From positions 1 through 64,000 of the forward strand of contig DATEGZ010000079.1 of the NCBI GenBank assembly GCA_035279905.1: a stretch of DNA of 64,000 nt, in the 5' to 3' direction. Of the stretch, positions 41,660 to 49,349 are shown one piece after another. Each line of letters begins with the position of its first letter. Position 1 is the stretch's first letter. Source of the stretch: DATEGZ01 sp035279905 (lineage in GTDB: Bacteria > Acidobacteriota > Vicinamibacteria > Vicinamibacterales > SCN-69-37). Made by a program: the position numbers and the translations under genes. The notes under the pieces were generated by a model. The model saw nothing but the letters and a program-made list of their open reading frames with translations, was not told where the DNA came from and ran no database searches.

Positions 41660-42856
41660 ATGACGGATGCGCCGCTGGCGGGCGTGACCATCCTCGACCT
41701 GTCGCGCGTGCTCGCCGGACCGTTCTGCACGATGCTCGCCGCCGACATGGGTGCGCGCGTCATCAAAATCGAGCATCCGGAGCGCGGCGACGACACGCGC
41801 GCGTGGGGGCCGCCGTTCCAGGACGGCGAGAGCGCGTACTTCCTGAGCGTCAACCGCAACAAGGAAAGCGTCGCGATTGATTTCAAGACGGCCGACGGCC
41901 GCCGCATTCTCGACGAGCTCATCGCGCGCGCGGACGTCCTCGTCGAAAACTTCCGCCCCGGCACGCTCGCCGCGCAGGGCCTCGGCTTCGCCGACCTGCA
42001 CGCGCGCCATCCGCGGCTGGTCTACGTGTCCATCTCGGGCTTCGGACAAACCGGGCCTCGCCACGAAGAGGCTGGATACGACGCGATCGCGCAGGCCGAA
42101 GGCGGACTGATGAGCGTCACCGGGTTGCCGGATGGACCGGCCGTTCGATCGGGGGTCGCGATCGCCGACCTCACCGCGGGAATGTTCGCCTTTCAGGGCC
42201 TGCTGCTCGCACTCCGCTCGCGCGACGCCACCGGGCGCGGCCAGCTCGTCGACATCGGCCTCCTCGATTCCGTGCTGGCGTACCTCACGATTCAGGCCCA
42301 GGCGTACTTTGCGACGGGCGCGGCGCCAAAGCGGCAAGGCAACCGTCACACCGCGATTGCGCCCTACGAGACGTTCGACACCGCCGACGGCATGATCGTG
42401 CTCGCCGTCGGCAACGACGATCAGTGGCAGCGCTTCTGTCGTGCGATGGGCCTCACGGCGCTCGCGGGCGACGCGCGGTTCACGACCAACGCTCAGCGCG
42501 TGCGCGAGCTCGGCACGCTCAGGCCGATGATCGCCACGGCGCTCGCCAGCCGCCCGCTCCAGGAGCTGCTGTCGACACTGCGCGCCGCCGGCGTGCCCTG
42601 CGGCGCGGTTCGCTCCGTACCCGAGGCGTTGTCGGACCCGCAGGCGGCGGCGCGCGCGATGATCGAAACGCTCGATCACCCCACCATCGGCCCGCTGAAG
42701 AACGTGGGCCTGCCCATCAAGCTCTCGGCGACGCCCGGCCGAGCGCGCAGCGCGCCGCCGCGCCTCGGCGAACACACGCGCGGCGTGCTCGGCAACGATC
42801 TGGGAATGGACGAGCAGGAGATCAGCGCGCTCGCGGCGCGCGGGATTGTTCGATGA
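41660..42856 (+). CDS. CaiB/BaiF-family (class III) CoA-transferase
   Basis: 398 residues. Hallmarks: LDLSRVLAGPFCTMLAADMGARVIKIE region at residues 13-39, GDDTRAWGPPF, SVNRNKESVAIDFK, ADVLVENFRPG with the preceding catalytic-aspartate context, and SGFGQTGPRHEEAGYDAIAQAEGGL. The enzyme moves CoA between carboxylic acids; the substrate cannot be read from sequence. It is divergent from the selenoprotein candidate (9 bp between starts) and its stop codon lies in the left arm of a perfect palindrome. Confidence 0.9.
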   Translation: MTDAPLAGVTILDLSRVLAGPFCTMLAADMGARVIKIEHPERGDDTRAWGPPFQDGESAYFLSVNRNKESVAIDFKTADGRRILDELIARADVLVENFRPGTLAAQGLGFADLHARHPRLVYVSISGFGQTGPRHEEAGYDAIAQAEGGLMSVTGLPDGPAVRSGVAIADLTAGMFAFQGLLLALRSRDATGRGQLVDIGLLDSVLAYLTIQAQAYFATGAAPKRQGNRHTAIAPYETFDTADGMIVLAVGNDDQWQRFCRAMGLTALAGDARFTTNAQRVRELGTLRPMIATALASRPLQELLSTLRAAGVPCGAVRSVPEALSDPQAAARAMIETLDHPTIGPLKNVGLPIKLSATPGRARSAPPRLGEHTRGVLGNDLGMDEQEISALAARGIVR

Positions 42857-42922
42857 CGCCGGGAGTAGTTTTTACAATTACGCCAAACGAAACGTAATTG
42901 TAAAAACTACTCCCGGCGTCAT
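42853..42922. repeat. Dispersed palindrome, copy 2: perfect 30-bp stem
   Basis: Arm 42853-42882 (ATGACGCCGGGAGTAGTTTT continuing TACAATTACG) is exactly complementary to 42893-42922; loop CCAAACGAAA. Each arm supplies the TGA stop of one of the two convergent genes. It shares the CCGGGAGT...TTTTAC core and trailing TTTCAGG with copy 1 at 8888-8944. Confidence 0.93.
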
Positions 42923-43350
42923 TTCAGGATGAGCCTGGGAATCTCGGCCACCAGAAACTTCGCGACGTCGTCGTCCCCGAGATCCTGCGTGGCCTTGCCG
43001 GGCGCGATCGGACGCTCCTCGACGACCACGCCCTGACGGCCGCGGGCGAGGCTGACGCGGCCGATGACCTGCGGCTCGCGGCCGGTCACGTCCAGCTCGA
43101 ACTCGAGGAACGTCTGCGGCGCGGCATCCGACACGAGACGCACGCTCCCGGCCGGCGTGTTTGCCGTGAACTGATGATTTTCGGCGCGCAGGACGGTCAC
43201 TGCCTGTCGCACCAGCGGCGCCGCCGTGTTGTCGAGGAACTGCTGATACGCCGCCGCGGCGGCGTCGACCACCTGACGCCGCGCCGTCGCGTCCTTCCGC
43301 GCGTCGTCGAGCGCGCGCAGGATTCGCTTGCGGAGATCCGACGTGTCCAT
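42919..43350 (-). CDS. Hypothetical cytoplasmic protein
   Basis: 143 residues, no signal or membrane segment. Helical N-terminal half (LRKRILRALDDARKDATARRQ...AYQQFLDNTAAPLVRQAV) and a beta-rich C-terminal half (VRLVSDAAPQTFLEFELDVTG; PQVIGRVSLARG). No family recognised. It follows ubiE by 9 bp on the same strand, so it is cotranscribed with it. Its stop codon lies in the right arm of the 30-bp palindrome. Confidence 0.7.
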   Translation of the reverse strand: MDTSDLRKRILRALDDARKDATARRQVVDAAAAAYQQFLDNTAAPLVRQAVTVLRAENHQFTANTPAGSVRLVSDAAPQTFLEFELDVTGREPQVIGRVSLARGRQGVVVEERPIAPGKATQDLGDDDVAKFLVAEIPRLILK

Positions 43351-43359
43351 GCAGGGATT

Positions 43360-44076
43360 CTACTTGCGCGCGGTGTGGATCGCCATGAACCCGCCCAGCA
43401 CGCGGACGTGCCGAACGTCGCGGAATCCGGCCTGCTCCATCAGCGCGACGACGCCGCGCGCGCCCGGATACCGCCGAATCGACGCGGGAATGTAGCGATA
43501 CGTGTCGGGATCGCGGTGGAGCACCCAGCCCAGCGACGATCCGACCGCCGTGAGATACGTCAGGTACACCGCACGGATCCAGCCAGTTTCCGGGCGATCG
43601 AAATCGAGCGAGCAGACGCGCCCGTCCGGCCGCAGCACGCGATGAATCTCGGCCAGCGCGCCCGGAAGATCCGGGACGTTGCGAAGACCGTAGCCGGTGG
43701 TCACGAGATCGAACGCGCCCGATTGCACCGGCAGCGCAGTCATGTCTCCGACGATCCATGCGGGCCCGGCGGCGCCACCCTTCGCGCGAGCCAGCTCGAC
43801 CATGCGCGGCGTGATGTCGAGCCCCACGACGCGCGCGCCGCGGCGCGCGGCATCGAACGCGAGGTCGCCCGTGCCGCACGCGAGGTCCAGCACGCGCCAG
43901 CCCGCTTCGATCCCCGCGTTCTCGATCATCCGTGTCTTCCAGTTCGCGTCCCGGCCAAACGACAGGAAACGCGTGATGAAGTCGTAGCGATCCGCAATCG
44001 TCCCGAACAGACGGCGCACGTACCGGCGCTTGGTCTCCGGCGTGGCGAACGCGTCATCGAGCGACGGCCTGGTCAC
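43360..44076 (-). CDS. ubiE: Demethylmenaquinone methyltransferase (UbiE/MenG)
   Basis: 238 residues from GTG 44076. SAM-binding motif VLDLACGTGDLAFDAARRG, then NVPDLPGALAEIHRVLRPDGRV and the family marker YDFITRFLSFGRDANWK near the N-terminus. It carries out the last C-methylation of menaquinone. With mqnE and mqnD in the window the quinone is most likely menaquinone made by the futalosine branch. Confidence 0.93.
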   Translation of the reverse strand: MTRPSLDDAFATPETKRRYVRRLFGTIADRYDFITRFLSFGRDANWKTRMIENAGIEAGWRVLDLACGTGDLAFDAARRGARVVGLDITPRMVELARAKGGAAGPAWIVGDMTALPVQSGAFDLVTTGYGLRNVPDLPGALAEIHRVLRPDGRVCSLDFDRPETGWIRAVYLTYLTAVGSSLGWVLHRDPDTYRYIPASIRRYPGARGVVALMEQAGFRDVRHVRVLGGFMAIHTARK

Positions 44077-44099
44077 GATGGCATGATAATGGGACCGCC

Positions 44100-44783
44100 A
44101 TGCTGCCGTCGCAGACGGTCGAGAACTACCTCAAGACGATCTATCTCGCGCAGGCCGCGATGGCGTCGAACGACGCCCTGGTGCCGATGGGTCAGATCGC
44201 CAGCGCGCTCGGGGTCGTCCCCGGCACCGCGACAACGATGGTGAAGACGCTCGCCGAGTCCGGGCTCGTGAAGTACGAGCCGTACATGGGCGTGCGCCTG
44301 ACCGCCGCGGGCGAAAAGCTCGCGAGCCGGGTGCTGCGGCGGCACCGGCTGATCGAGCTCTTCCTCGTGAAGGTCCTCGGCATGAACTGGACGGACGTGC
44401 ACGACGAAGCGGAACGGCTCGAGCACGCCGTGTCCGAGCAGCTCGTCGATCGCATCGACGCGATGCTGGGCCACCCGCTCGTCGATCCGCACGGCGATCC
44501 GATCCCGACGGCCGAAGGGACCATGCCGGACGCGGCGGCGATCGGTCGAATCGATCTGCTGAGCGCGCCGCTCGCCACACCGCTGGTCGTGACGCGCGTG
44601 CTCGACCAGGACGCGGAGTTCCTGCGCTACGTCGAGGATCACCACCTCATGCCCGGCAGCGCCATCTTCGTCGAGGCCCGCGATGCGGGCTCTGACGCGG
44701 TACGCCTGCGGTCAGGTGACGGCAGCCACACGACGCTCGGAACGCGGGCGGCGTCACAGATCCTGGTGCGCCTGCAGTCCTGA
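44100..44783 (+). CDS. mntR: DtxR/MntR-family metalloregulator with FeoA-like C-terminus
   Basis: 227 residues. N-terminal winged helix TVENYLKTIYLAQ...VPMGQIASALGVVPGTATTMVKTLAESGLV, dimerisation/metal domain with RHRLIELFLVKVLGMNWTDVHDEAERLEHAVSE, and a C-terminal SH3-like domain (VVTRVLDQDAEFLRYVEDHHLMPGS region). The HDEAERLEH helix contains the metal ligands of the family. It directly precedes an Nramp transporter gene with a 20-bp dyad at the transporter promoter, which argues for manganese-responsive repression rather than iron. Confidence 0.92.
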   Translation: MLPSQTVENYLKTIYLAQAAMASNDALVPMGQIASALGVVPGTATTMVKTLAESGLVKYEPYMGVRLTAAGEKLASRVLRRHRLIELFLVKVLGMNWTDVHDEAERLEHAVSEQLVDRIDAMLGHPLVDPHGDPIPTAEGTMPDAAAIGRIDLLSAPLATPLVVTRVLDQDAEFLRYVEDHHLMPGSAIFVEARDAGSDAVRLRSGDGSHTTLGTRAASQILVRLQS

Positions 44784-44784
44784 G

Positions 44785-44813
44785 TTGACTGGGTCCCCGT
44801 AACCTATTATCCT
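44785..44813 (+). promoter_or_regulatory. Sigma-70-type promoter of mntH
   Basis: -35 TTGACT (44785-44790), 17-bp spacer, -10 TATCCT (44808-44813), in the gap between mntR and mntH. Confidence 0.6.
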
Positions 44814-44820
44814 GATAGGC

Positions 44821-44840
44821 GATTTTGAGTAATCAAAATC
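44821..44840. promoter_or_regulatory. Candidate MntR/DtxR operator
   Basis: GATTTTGA-GTAA-TCAAAATC is a perfect 8-bp inverted repeat with a 4-bp centre, covering about +1 to +20 of the predicted mntH transcript. Its position would let bound regulator block transcription. Confidence 0.65.
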
Positions 44841-46160
44841 GTGATTACTGAGACTCGAAGACCCACCGGATCCTCCGCCAGCCTGCCCGAGGTGCATGCC
44901 TCGGTGCCGGTGCCGGTCACCGGCAGCTTCTGGCGGAAGCTTTTTGCGTTTGCCGGGCCGGGCTACCTGGTCGCCGTGGGTTACATGGACCCGGGCAACT
45001 GGGCGACGGACCTGGCCGGCGGCGCGCGATACGAGTACACGCTGCTCAGCGTCATCGGGCTGTCGAATCTGATGGCGATTCTGCTGCAGACGCTGTCCGC
45101 GCGCCTCGGCATTGCCAGCGGCCGCGATCTGGCGCAAGCCTGCCGCGATCGCTACTCACGCCCAACAGCGATCGCGCTCTGGATCATCTGCGAGATCGCG
45201 ATCGCGGCGTGCGACCTGGCGGAGGTCATCGGCGCGGCGATCGCGTTGAACCTGCTGTTCGGGCTGCCGCTTCTGCTGGGCGTGATCCTGACGGCCGCGG
45301 ACGTGTTGATCGTGCTCTACCTGCAGCATCGCGGCTTCAGATATGTCGAAGCGCTGGTCGTGGCGCTGATCCTGATGATCGCGGGCGCGTTCGCGTTCGA
45401 GCTGTGGCTGGCGCGGCCGGACTGGGGCGCGGTGGCGCTCGGCTTCGTGCCGACGACCGCGGTCCTCAAGGACAGCGGCATGCTCTACATCGCGATCGGC
45501 ATTCTTGGCGCGACGGTGATGCCGCACAACCTCTACCTGCACTCGTCGATCGTGCAGACGCGCAACTACAGCGACTCCGAAGCGAGCAAGCGTGAGGCCA
45601 TCCGGTTCGCGACGATCGACTCGTCGGTGGCGCTGATGTTCGCGCTCTTCATCAACGCGGCGATTCTGGTGATGTCAGCGGCCACGTTCTACCATGCCGG
45701 CCACCAGGACGTCGCCGACATCGGCGACGCCTACAAGCTCCTGTCGCCGCTGCTCGGCTCGGGCGTCGCCAGCGCCGTCTTCGCGTTCGCGCTGCTCTCG
45801 TCCGGGCAGAACGCCACGCTCACCGGCACGCTGGCCGGACAGATCGTGATGGAAGGCTTCATGAACATCCGGCTGCGGCCGTGGCTGCGCCGGTTGCTGA
45901 CGCGGCTGGTCGCGATCGTGCCGGCCATCATCGTCGTGATGCTGTACGGCGAGCGCGGCACGGGCGCGCTCTTGATCCTGAGCCAGGTCGTGCTCAGCCT
46001 GCAGCTGCCGTTTGCGGTGATTCCGCTCGTGATCTTCACGAGCGATCGCAAATTGATGGGGCCGTTCGTGTCGCCGGTCTGGATGCGATCGCTCGCGTGG
46101 CTCGTGGCGAGTATCATCGTGGTACTGAACGCCTGGCTGCTCGTCCAGACGTTCTCGTGA
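44841..46160 (+). CDS. mntH: Nramp-family manganese/divalent metal transporter MntH
   Basis: 439 residues from GTG 44841, though a start at a later GTG (about 44892) is possible because the first codon directly abuts the operator and has no ribosome site. Nramp landmarks: GPGYLVAVGYMDPGNWATDL (metal-binding DPGN in helix 1), ATVMPHNLYLHS (helix 6 MPH) and about eleven hydrophobic helices. It imports Mn(II), probably with protons. The regulator gene lies immediately upstream. Confidence 0.95.
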   Translation: MITETRRPTGSSASLPEVHASVPVPVTGSFWRKLFAFAGPGYLVAVGYMDPGNWATDLAGGARYEYTLLSVIGLSNLMAILLQTLSARLGIASGRDLAQACRDRYSRPTAIALWIICEIAIAACDLAEVIGAAIALNLLFGLPLLLGVILTAADVLIVLYLQHRGFRYVEALVVALILMIAGAFAFELWLARPDWGAVALGFVPTTAVLKDSGMLYIAIGILGATVMPHNLYLHSSIVQTRNYSDSEASKREAIRFATIDSSVALMFALFINAAILVMSAATFYHAGHQDVADIGDAYKLLSPLLGSGVASAVFAFALLSSGQNATLTGTLAGQIVMEGFMNIRLRPWLRRLLTRLVAIVPAIIVVMLYGERGTGALLILSQVVLSLQLPFAVIPLVIFTSDRKLMGPFVSPVWMRSLAWLVASIIVVLNAWLLVQTFS

Positions 46161-46167
46161 GCCCTCC

Positions 46168-46590
46168 ATGTACCGCCATATCCTCGTTGCCGTCGAGAAC
46201 TCCGGCGCGGACCGGACGATCCTCGAGCACGTCACGAAGCTCGCGCAGCTCACCGGCGCGAAGCTGCTGCTCGTGCACGTGGCCGACGGCTGGGCCGCGC
46301 GCCACTACAACCAGCTCAACCTCCGGGAGTCCGAGGAAATCCAGGCCGATCGCGCGTATCTCCGCACGCTCCGCGAGGATCTCGCGGGCCGCGGGTTCGA
46401 CGTGGACACGGAGCTCGCGATGGGCGATCCCGCCAACGAGCTCGTCCGCGTGGCGGTCGATCGACACGTCGATCTGATCGCGATGTCGACGCACGGCCAC
46501 CGCTTCCTCGCGGATGTCCTGCACGGCGCGACGGCGGACAAGGTCCGGCACCTCGTGAAGGTGCCGGTGTTGTTGCTCAGGGCGCAGTAG
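46168..46590 (+). CDS. Universal stress protein (UspA family)
   Basis: 140 residues. MYRHILVAVENSGADRTILEH at the start and the nucleotide-binding loop MSTHGHRFLADVLHGATADKVRHLVKVPVLLL at the end fit the ATP-binding UspA subgroup (G-2x-G-9x-G(S/T) in slightly altered form). It follows mntH by 7 bp and is probably cotranscribed, linking it to metal or oxidative stress. Confidence 0.9.
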   Translation: MYRHILVAVENSGADRTILEHVTKLAQLTGAKLLLVHVADGWAARHYNQLNLRESEEIQADRAYLRTLREDLAGRGFDVDTELAMGDPANELVRVAVDRHVDLIAMSTHGHRFLADVLHGATADKVRHLVKVPVLLLRAQ

Positions 46591-46592
46591 GC

Positions 46593-46994
46593 CTACTCTT
46601 CGTACTCCGCAAACGAGCTCGGCGTCTCCCAGACCCGCACCGATTTCACGTCCAGCCCGTAGTGGCGCGACATGTCGAAGATGAGCTTCGCGATGCGCTC
46701 GACGGTGGGGTTGCTCTCGAGCTTGTAGATCGGCTCACCGAGCTTCTCGAGCGGCTCGACGAGCGGATCGTCGTGGCGCAGGATCATCTTGTGATCGAGC
46801 TCGGCGTCGATCCACCCCTTCACCACGCGCTTGATGTCCGAGAAGTCCGCGACCATGTTGCGGCTGTCCAGGCGATCCGTGCGGACGTCGACTTCGACGA
46901 CCGCGTTGTGTCCGTGCGGATGCTTGCAGATGCCGTCGTAGTCGAGCAGGCGATGGCCGTAGCAGAACTCGATGCGCTTGGTGACGAGATACAT
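46593..46994 (-). CDS. queD: 6-carboxy-5,6,7,8-tetrahydropterin synthase QueD
   Basis: 133 residues. Zinc-binding histidines in CYGHRLLDYDG and KHPHGHNAVVEV, catalytic cysteine in GICKHPHGHN, and the C-terminal glutamate in VRVWETPSSFAEY. It catalyses the second step of queuosine precursor synthesis from dihydroneopterin triphosphate. queC is divergent, 22 bp away, so the two share a very short promoter region. Confidence 0.93.
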   Translation of the reverse strand: MYLVTKRIEFCYGHRLLDYDGICKHPHGHNAVVEVDVRTDRLDSRNMVADFSDIKRVVKGWIDAELDHKMILRHDDPLVEPLEKLGEPIYKLESNPTVERIAKLIFDMSRHYGLDVKSVRVWETPSSFAEYEE

Positions 46995-47016
46995 GGTCTC
47001 ACTGTAACTTACTTGT

Positions 47017-47688
47017 ATGGCGGCGTCCGCGGTGTTGTTTTCTGGCGGGCTGGACAGCGCGGTCCTGCTCGCGATGGAGCGGCGTGTCTACAATCCGGTC
47101 TGGCCGATCCACGTGCGCGCCGGGCTCGCATGGGAAGACGCCGAAGCGCGCGCGATCGCGCGGTTGCTTGCCGCTTCGCCGTTCGCCGGGCACGTGAAGC
47201 CGGTGACGACGCTGCACCTCGACATGCGTGACGTCTATCCGCCGACGCACTGGGCCGTCCTCGGCAAGCCGCCGGCGTACGACACGCCCGACGAAGACGT
47301 CTACCTCGAAGGCCGCAACATCGTGCTCGCCTCGAAGGCGGCCGTGCTGTGCGCGCGATTGAAAGTCGAACGGCTCGCGCTCGGCCCGCTCGCCGGCAAT
47401 CCGTTTCCCGACGCGACGCCCGAGTTCATCGCCGCGATCTCGCGCGCGCTGTCGCTCGGCCTTGGCCGTCCCCTCGACGTCGTCACGCCGCTCGTCTCCA
47501 TGCACAAGGAGGACGTCGTGCGGCGCGGTCTCGATTTCGGCGTGCCGCTCGCGCTCACGTTGTCGTGCATGAACCCGCAGGGCGACCGTCATTGCGGGCG
47601 CTGCAGCAAGTGCCGCGAGCGCCAGGACGCGTTTCGAGTGGCGGGGGTGCCGGACCAGACGGAGTACGCGGAACGCTGGTCCGCCTAG
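47017..47688 (+). CDS. queC: 7-cyano-7-deazaguanine synthase QueC
   Basis: 223 residues. PP-loop VLFSGGLDSAVLLA at the N-terminus and zinc ligands in LSCMNPQGDRHCGRCSKCRER at the C-terminus. It converts 7-carboxy-7-deazaguanine to preQ0 with ATP and ammonia. Slightly divergent in the middle compared with typical QueC (R/K-rich loop replaced by NPVWPIHVRAGLAWED), but all key motifs are intact. It overlaps the following convergent gene by 4 bp. Confidence 0.9.
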   Translation: MAASAVLFSGGLDSAVLLAMERRVYNPVWPIHVRAGLAWEDAEARAIARLLAASPFAGHVKPVTTLHLDMRDVYPPTHWAVLGKPPAYDTPDEDVYLEGRNIVLASKAAVLCARLKVERLALGPLAGNPFPDATPEFIAAISRALSLGLGRPLDVVTPLVSMHKEDVVRRGLDFGVPLALTLSCMNPQGDRHCGRCSKCRERQDAFRVAGVPDQTEYAERWSA

Positions 47689-48377
47689 CGCGTTCTCAAA
47701 TACACGCGCTTGATGTCCTTGATCGGCGGCGTGAACGTCGGCTTCTCGACCTTGATCCACACGAACATCGCCTTGCCTTCGTTGGCCGGCAGCCAGATCA
47801 GCTGGACCTTGAGATCCTTCCCGCGCGACAGCTCCTGCACGAGCTGATTGTCGGCGTTCCAGGACGTCTTCGCCTCGTACTCGGTCGCGCCCGATCGATG
47901 CTTCTCGCGGCGGCCATCGGTCGCGAAGGTGGCAGCGCGCTGCAGGTCGTCAGTGAGCGTGACCGTGTCGCTGCCGACGTCGATGGTGTACTGCTGCGCA
48001 AGCTCCAGGAGATCGCGCATCGCGCGGCGAATGTCGTTGTCGAACAGACCCGCGGCGCCTCGCGCGCCGCCGTAGCCGAGCGGCACGCCCGGTCCCGGCG
48101 ATCCCGTGCCGTACGTCGAGCTGCCGCTCGACGCCGGCGATCCCGCGCGTGGGGCCGGCGCATCCCCGACGACCGGCCGGCGCCAGTTGCGCTGATCTTC
48201 GAACGTCCCCTTCTCGTCGAACGCCCACGTGCCGGCCAGCGCCGACGCCGGAAGCTTGGGCGCGGGAGTGACGACCGGGCTCGACTGCGGAGTCGAGGGC
48301 TGTTGCGCTCCCAACGCGGAGACACCGAGTGCCGACAACGCGGCAACCAGCACCACGTGCATGCGCCTTGAGTCCAT
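47685..48377 (-). CDS. Secreted protein of unknown function
   Basis: 230 residues. Signal peptide VVLVAALSALGVSALGAQQ, a proline/serine/glycine-rich linker (about residues 22-105 includes TPQSSPVVTPAPKLP and GSPGPGVPLGYGGARG) with a short ALAGTWAFDEKGTFED block, then a C-terminal domain from about residue 115 (DVGSDTVTLTDDLQRAATF...YEAKTSWNADNQLVQELSRG). The C-terminal pattern is that of small secreted beta-barrel proteins frequent in Acidobacteriota. No function can be assigned. Confidence 0.7.
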   Translation of the reverse strand: MDSRRMHVVLVAALSALGVSALGAQQPSTPQSSPVVTPAPKLPASALAGTWAFDEKGTFEDQRNWRRPVVGDAPAPRAGSPASSGSSTYGTGSPGPGVPLGYGGARGAAGLFDNDIRRAMRDLLELAQQYTIDVGSDTVTLTDDLQRAATFATDGRREKHRSGATEYEAKTSWNADNQLVQELSRGKDLKVQLIWLPANEGKAMFVWIKVEKPTFTPPIKDIKRVYLRTR

Positions 48378-48439
48378 GTCGACGATCCTCGGGGGGACGA
48401 GGAATTATCGCACCGTACAGGTGCTGTGTGCCAGGAGGG

Positions 48440-49339
48440 TTAGTACTTGGTGAGCCGAATCGTTCCGTCGCTCGTGCGCAGCCGGAACGTGTGACCGCCT
48501 TCGCCGGCGCGGCCGCGGAGCGTGCGCTCGCTGCGGGTGCCGCCCGTCACGTTGAGCAGCGCGAGCTCGCTGCGCGCGCGGCCGTCCGATCCCGGATCCG
48601 CCTCGATCTCGGCGTTGAAGCCGTCGGGCAGCTCGACCGAGATCGACCCGTCGTCGGTCGCGACCGACCAGTCCGCGCTCATGACGGCGCCGCGGCGAAT
48701 CTTGAGCACGACCGATCCATCGCCCGACTGCGCGCGGAGTACAGCGGGCGTGCCGGAGATGCGCAGGCTGCCGTCTCGCGTGCGCGCCTCGACTTGCCCG
48801 GCCACGTCTTCAAAATCAATCGAGCCGTCGTCGGTCTCGGCGACCAGCTGACCGCTCGTCTCGATCGCACGGATGCGGCCGTCGTTGGTCCGAAGGTCCA
48901 GCTTGCCGTCCAGCCGTTCGACGAGCAGCGATCCGTCGCGGCTCTTGATGACGAGATCGATCTTCCGGGGCACGGTCGCGATCAGCTTGGCGCTCGGCGA
49001 GTTTCCGGCGTTGAATCCGAACCCGCCCGACTGGCCGCTCTGCCGCGCCGTGACATCGATGCGACTGCCCGACTGCGTCGCGACGACCTCGATGCGCGCC
49101 ACGGCCGTCTTGTCCGCGCCGCGCTTTTCGACGTCGATGAGAATCTCCGGGTGATCCCACGAGCGCACTTCGATGCTGCCGTCGAACGTCTCGAGGTGCA
49201 GATCGACGACGCCCGTGACGTCGAAGCGCTTTTCCTCGTGCTCGATGTAGCCCTGCTGATCGACGTTGACGACGCACGCCGGTCCGGTGAGGGACATAGC
49301 TACCAGGGAGGGGATCACGATGGTCCGGCGCATACCCAT
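48440..49339 (-). CDS. DUF4097-type beta-helix surface lipoprotein
   Basis: 299 residues from ATG 49339. The N-terminus TIVIPSLVAMSLTGPACVV resembles a lipoprotein signal with cysteine after GPA, though proline in the box is atypical. The body consists of repeated 'DG(S/R)' turns: TFDGSIEVRSW, SRDGSLLVERL, TNDGRIRAIET, TDDGSIDFEDV, TRDGSLRISG, SGDGSVVLKI, TDDGSISVEL, TSDGTIRLTK. That regular spacing indicates a beta-helix as in DUF4097 putative adhesins. It follows nagA by 10 bp and is probably cotranscribed. Confidence 0.8.
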   Translation of the reverse strand: MGMRRTIVIPSLVAMSLTGPACVVNVDQQGYIEHEEKRFDVTGVVDLHLETFDGSIEVRSWDHPEILIDVEKRGADKTAVARIEVVATQSGSRIDVTARQSGQSGGFGFNAGNSPSAKLIATVPRKIDLVIKSRDGSLLVERLDGKLDLRTNDGRIRAIETSGQLVAETDDGSIDFEDVAGQVEARTRDGSLRISGTPAVLRAQSGDGSVVLKIRRGAVMSADWSVATDDGSISVELPDGFNAEIEADPGSDGRARSELALLNVTGGTRSERTLRGRAGEGGHTFRLRTSDGTIRLTKY

Positions 49340-49349
49340 CAAGACGACA

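Noticed and set aside
41609..42775. Long minus-strand frame ending in AFPRVIVFSGDS
   Set aside because: Only its last 13 codons, before the TGA, belong to the glutaredoxin candidate; the rest is a shadow of the CoA-transferase gene on the other strand.
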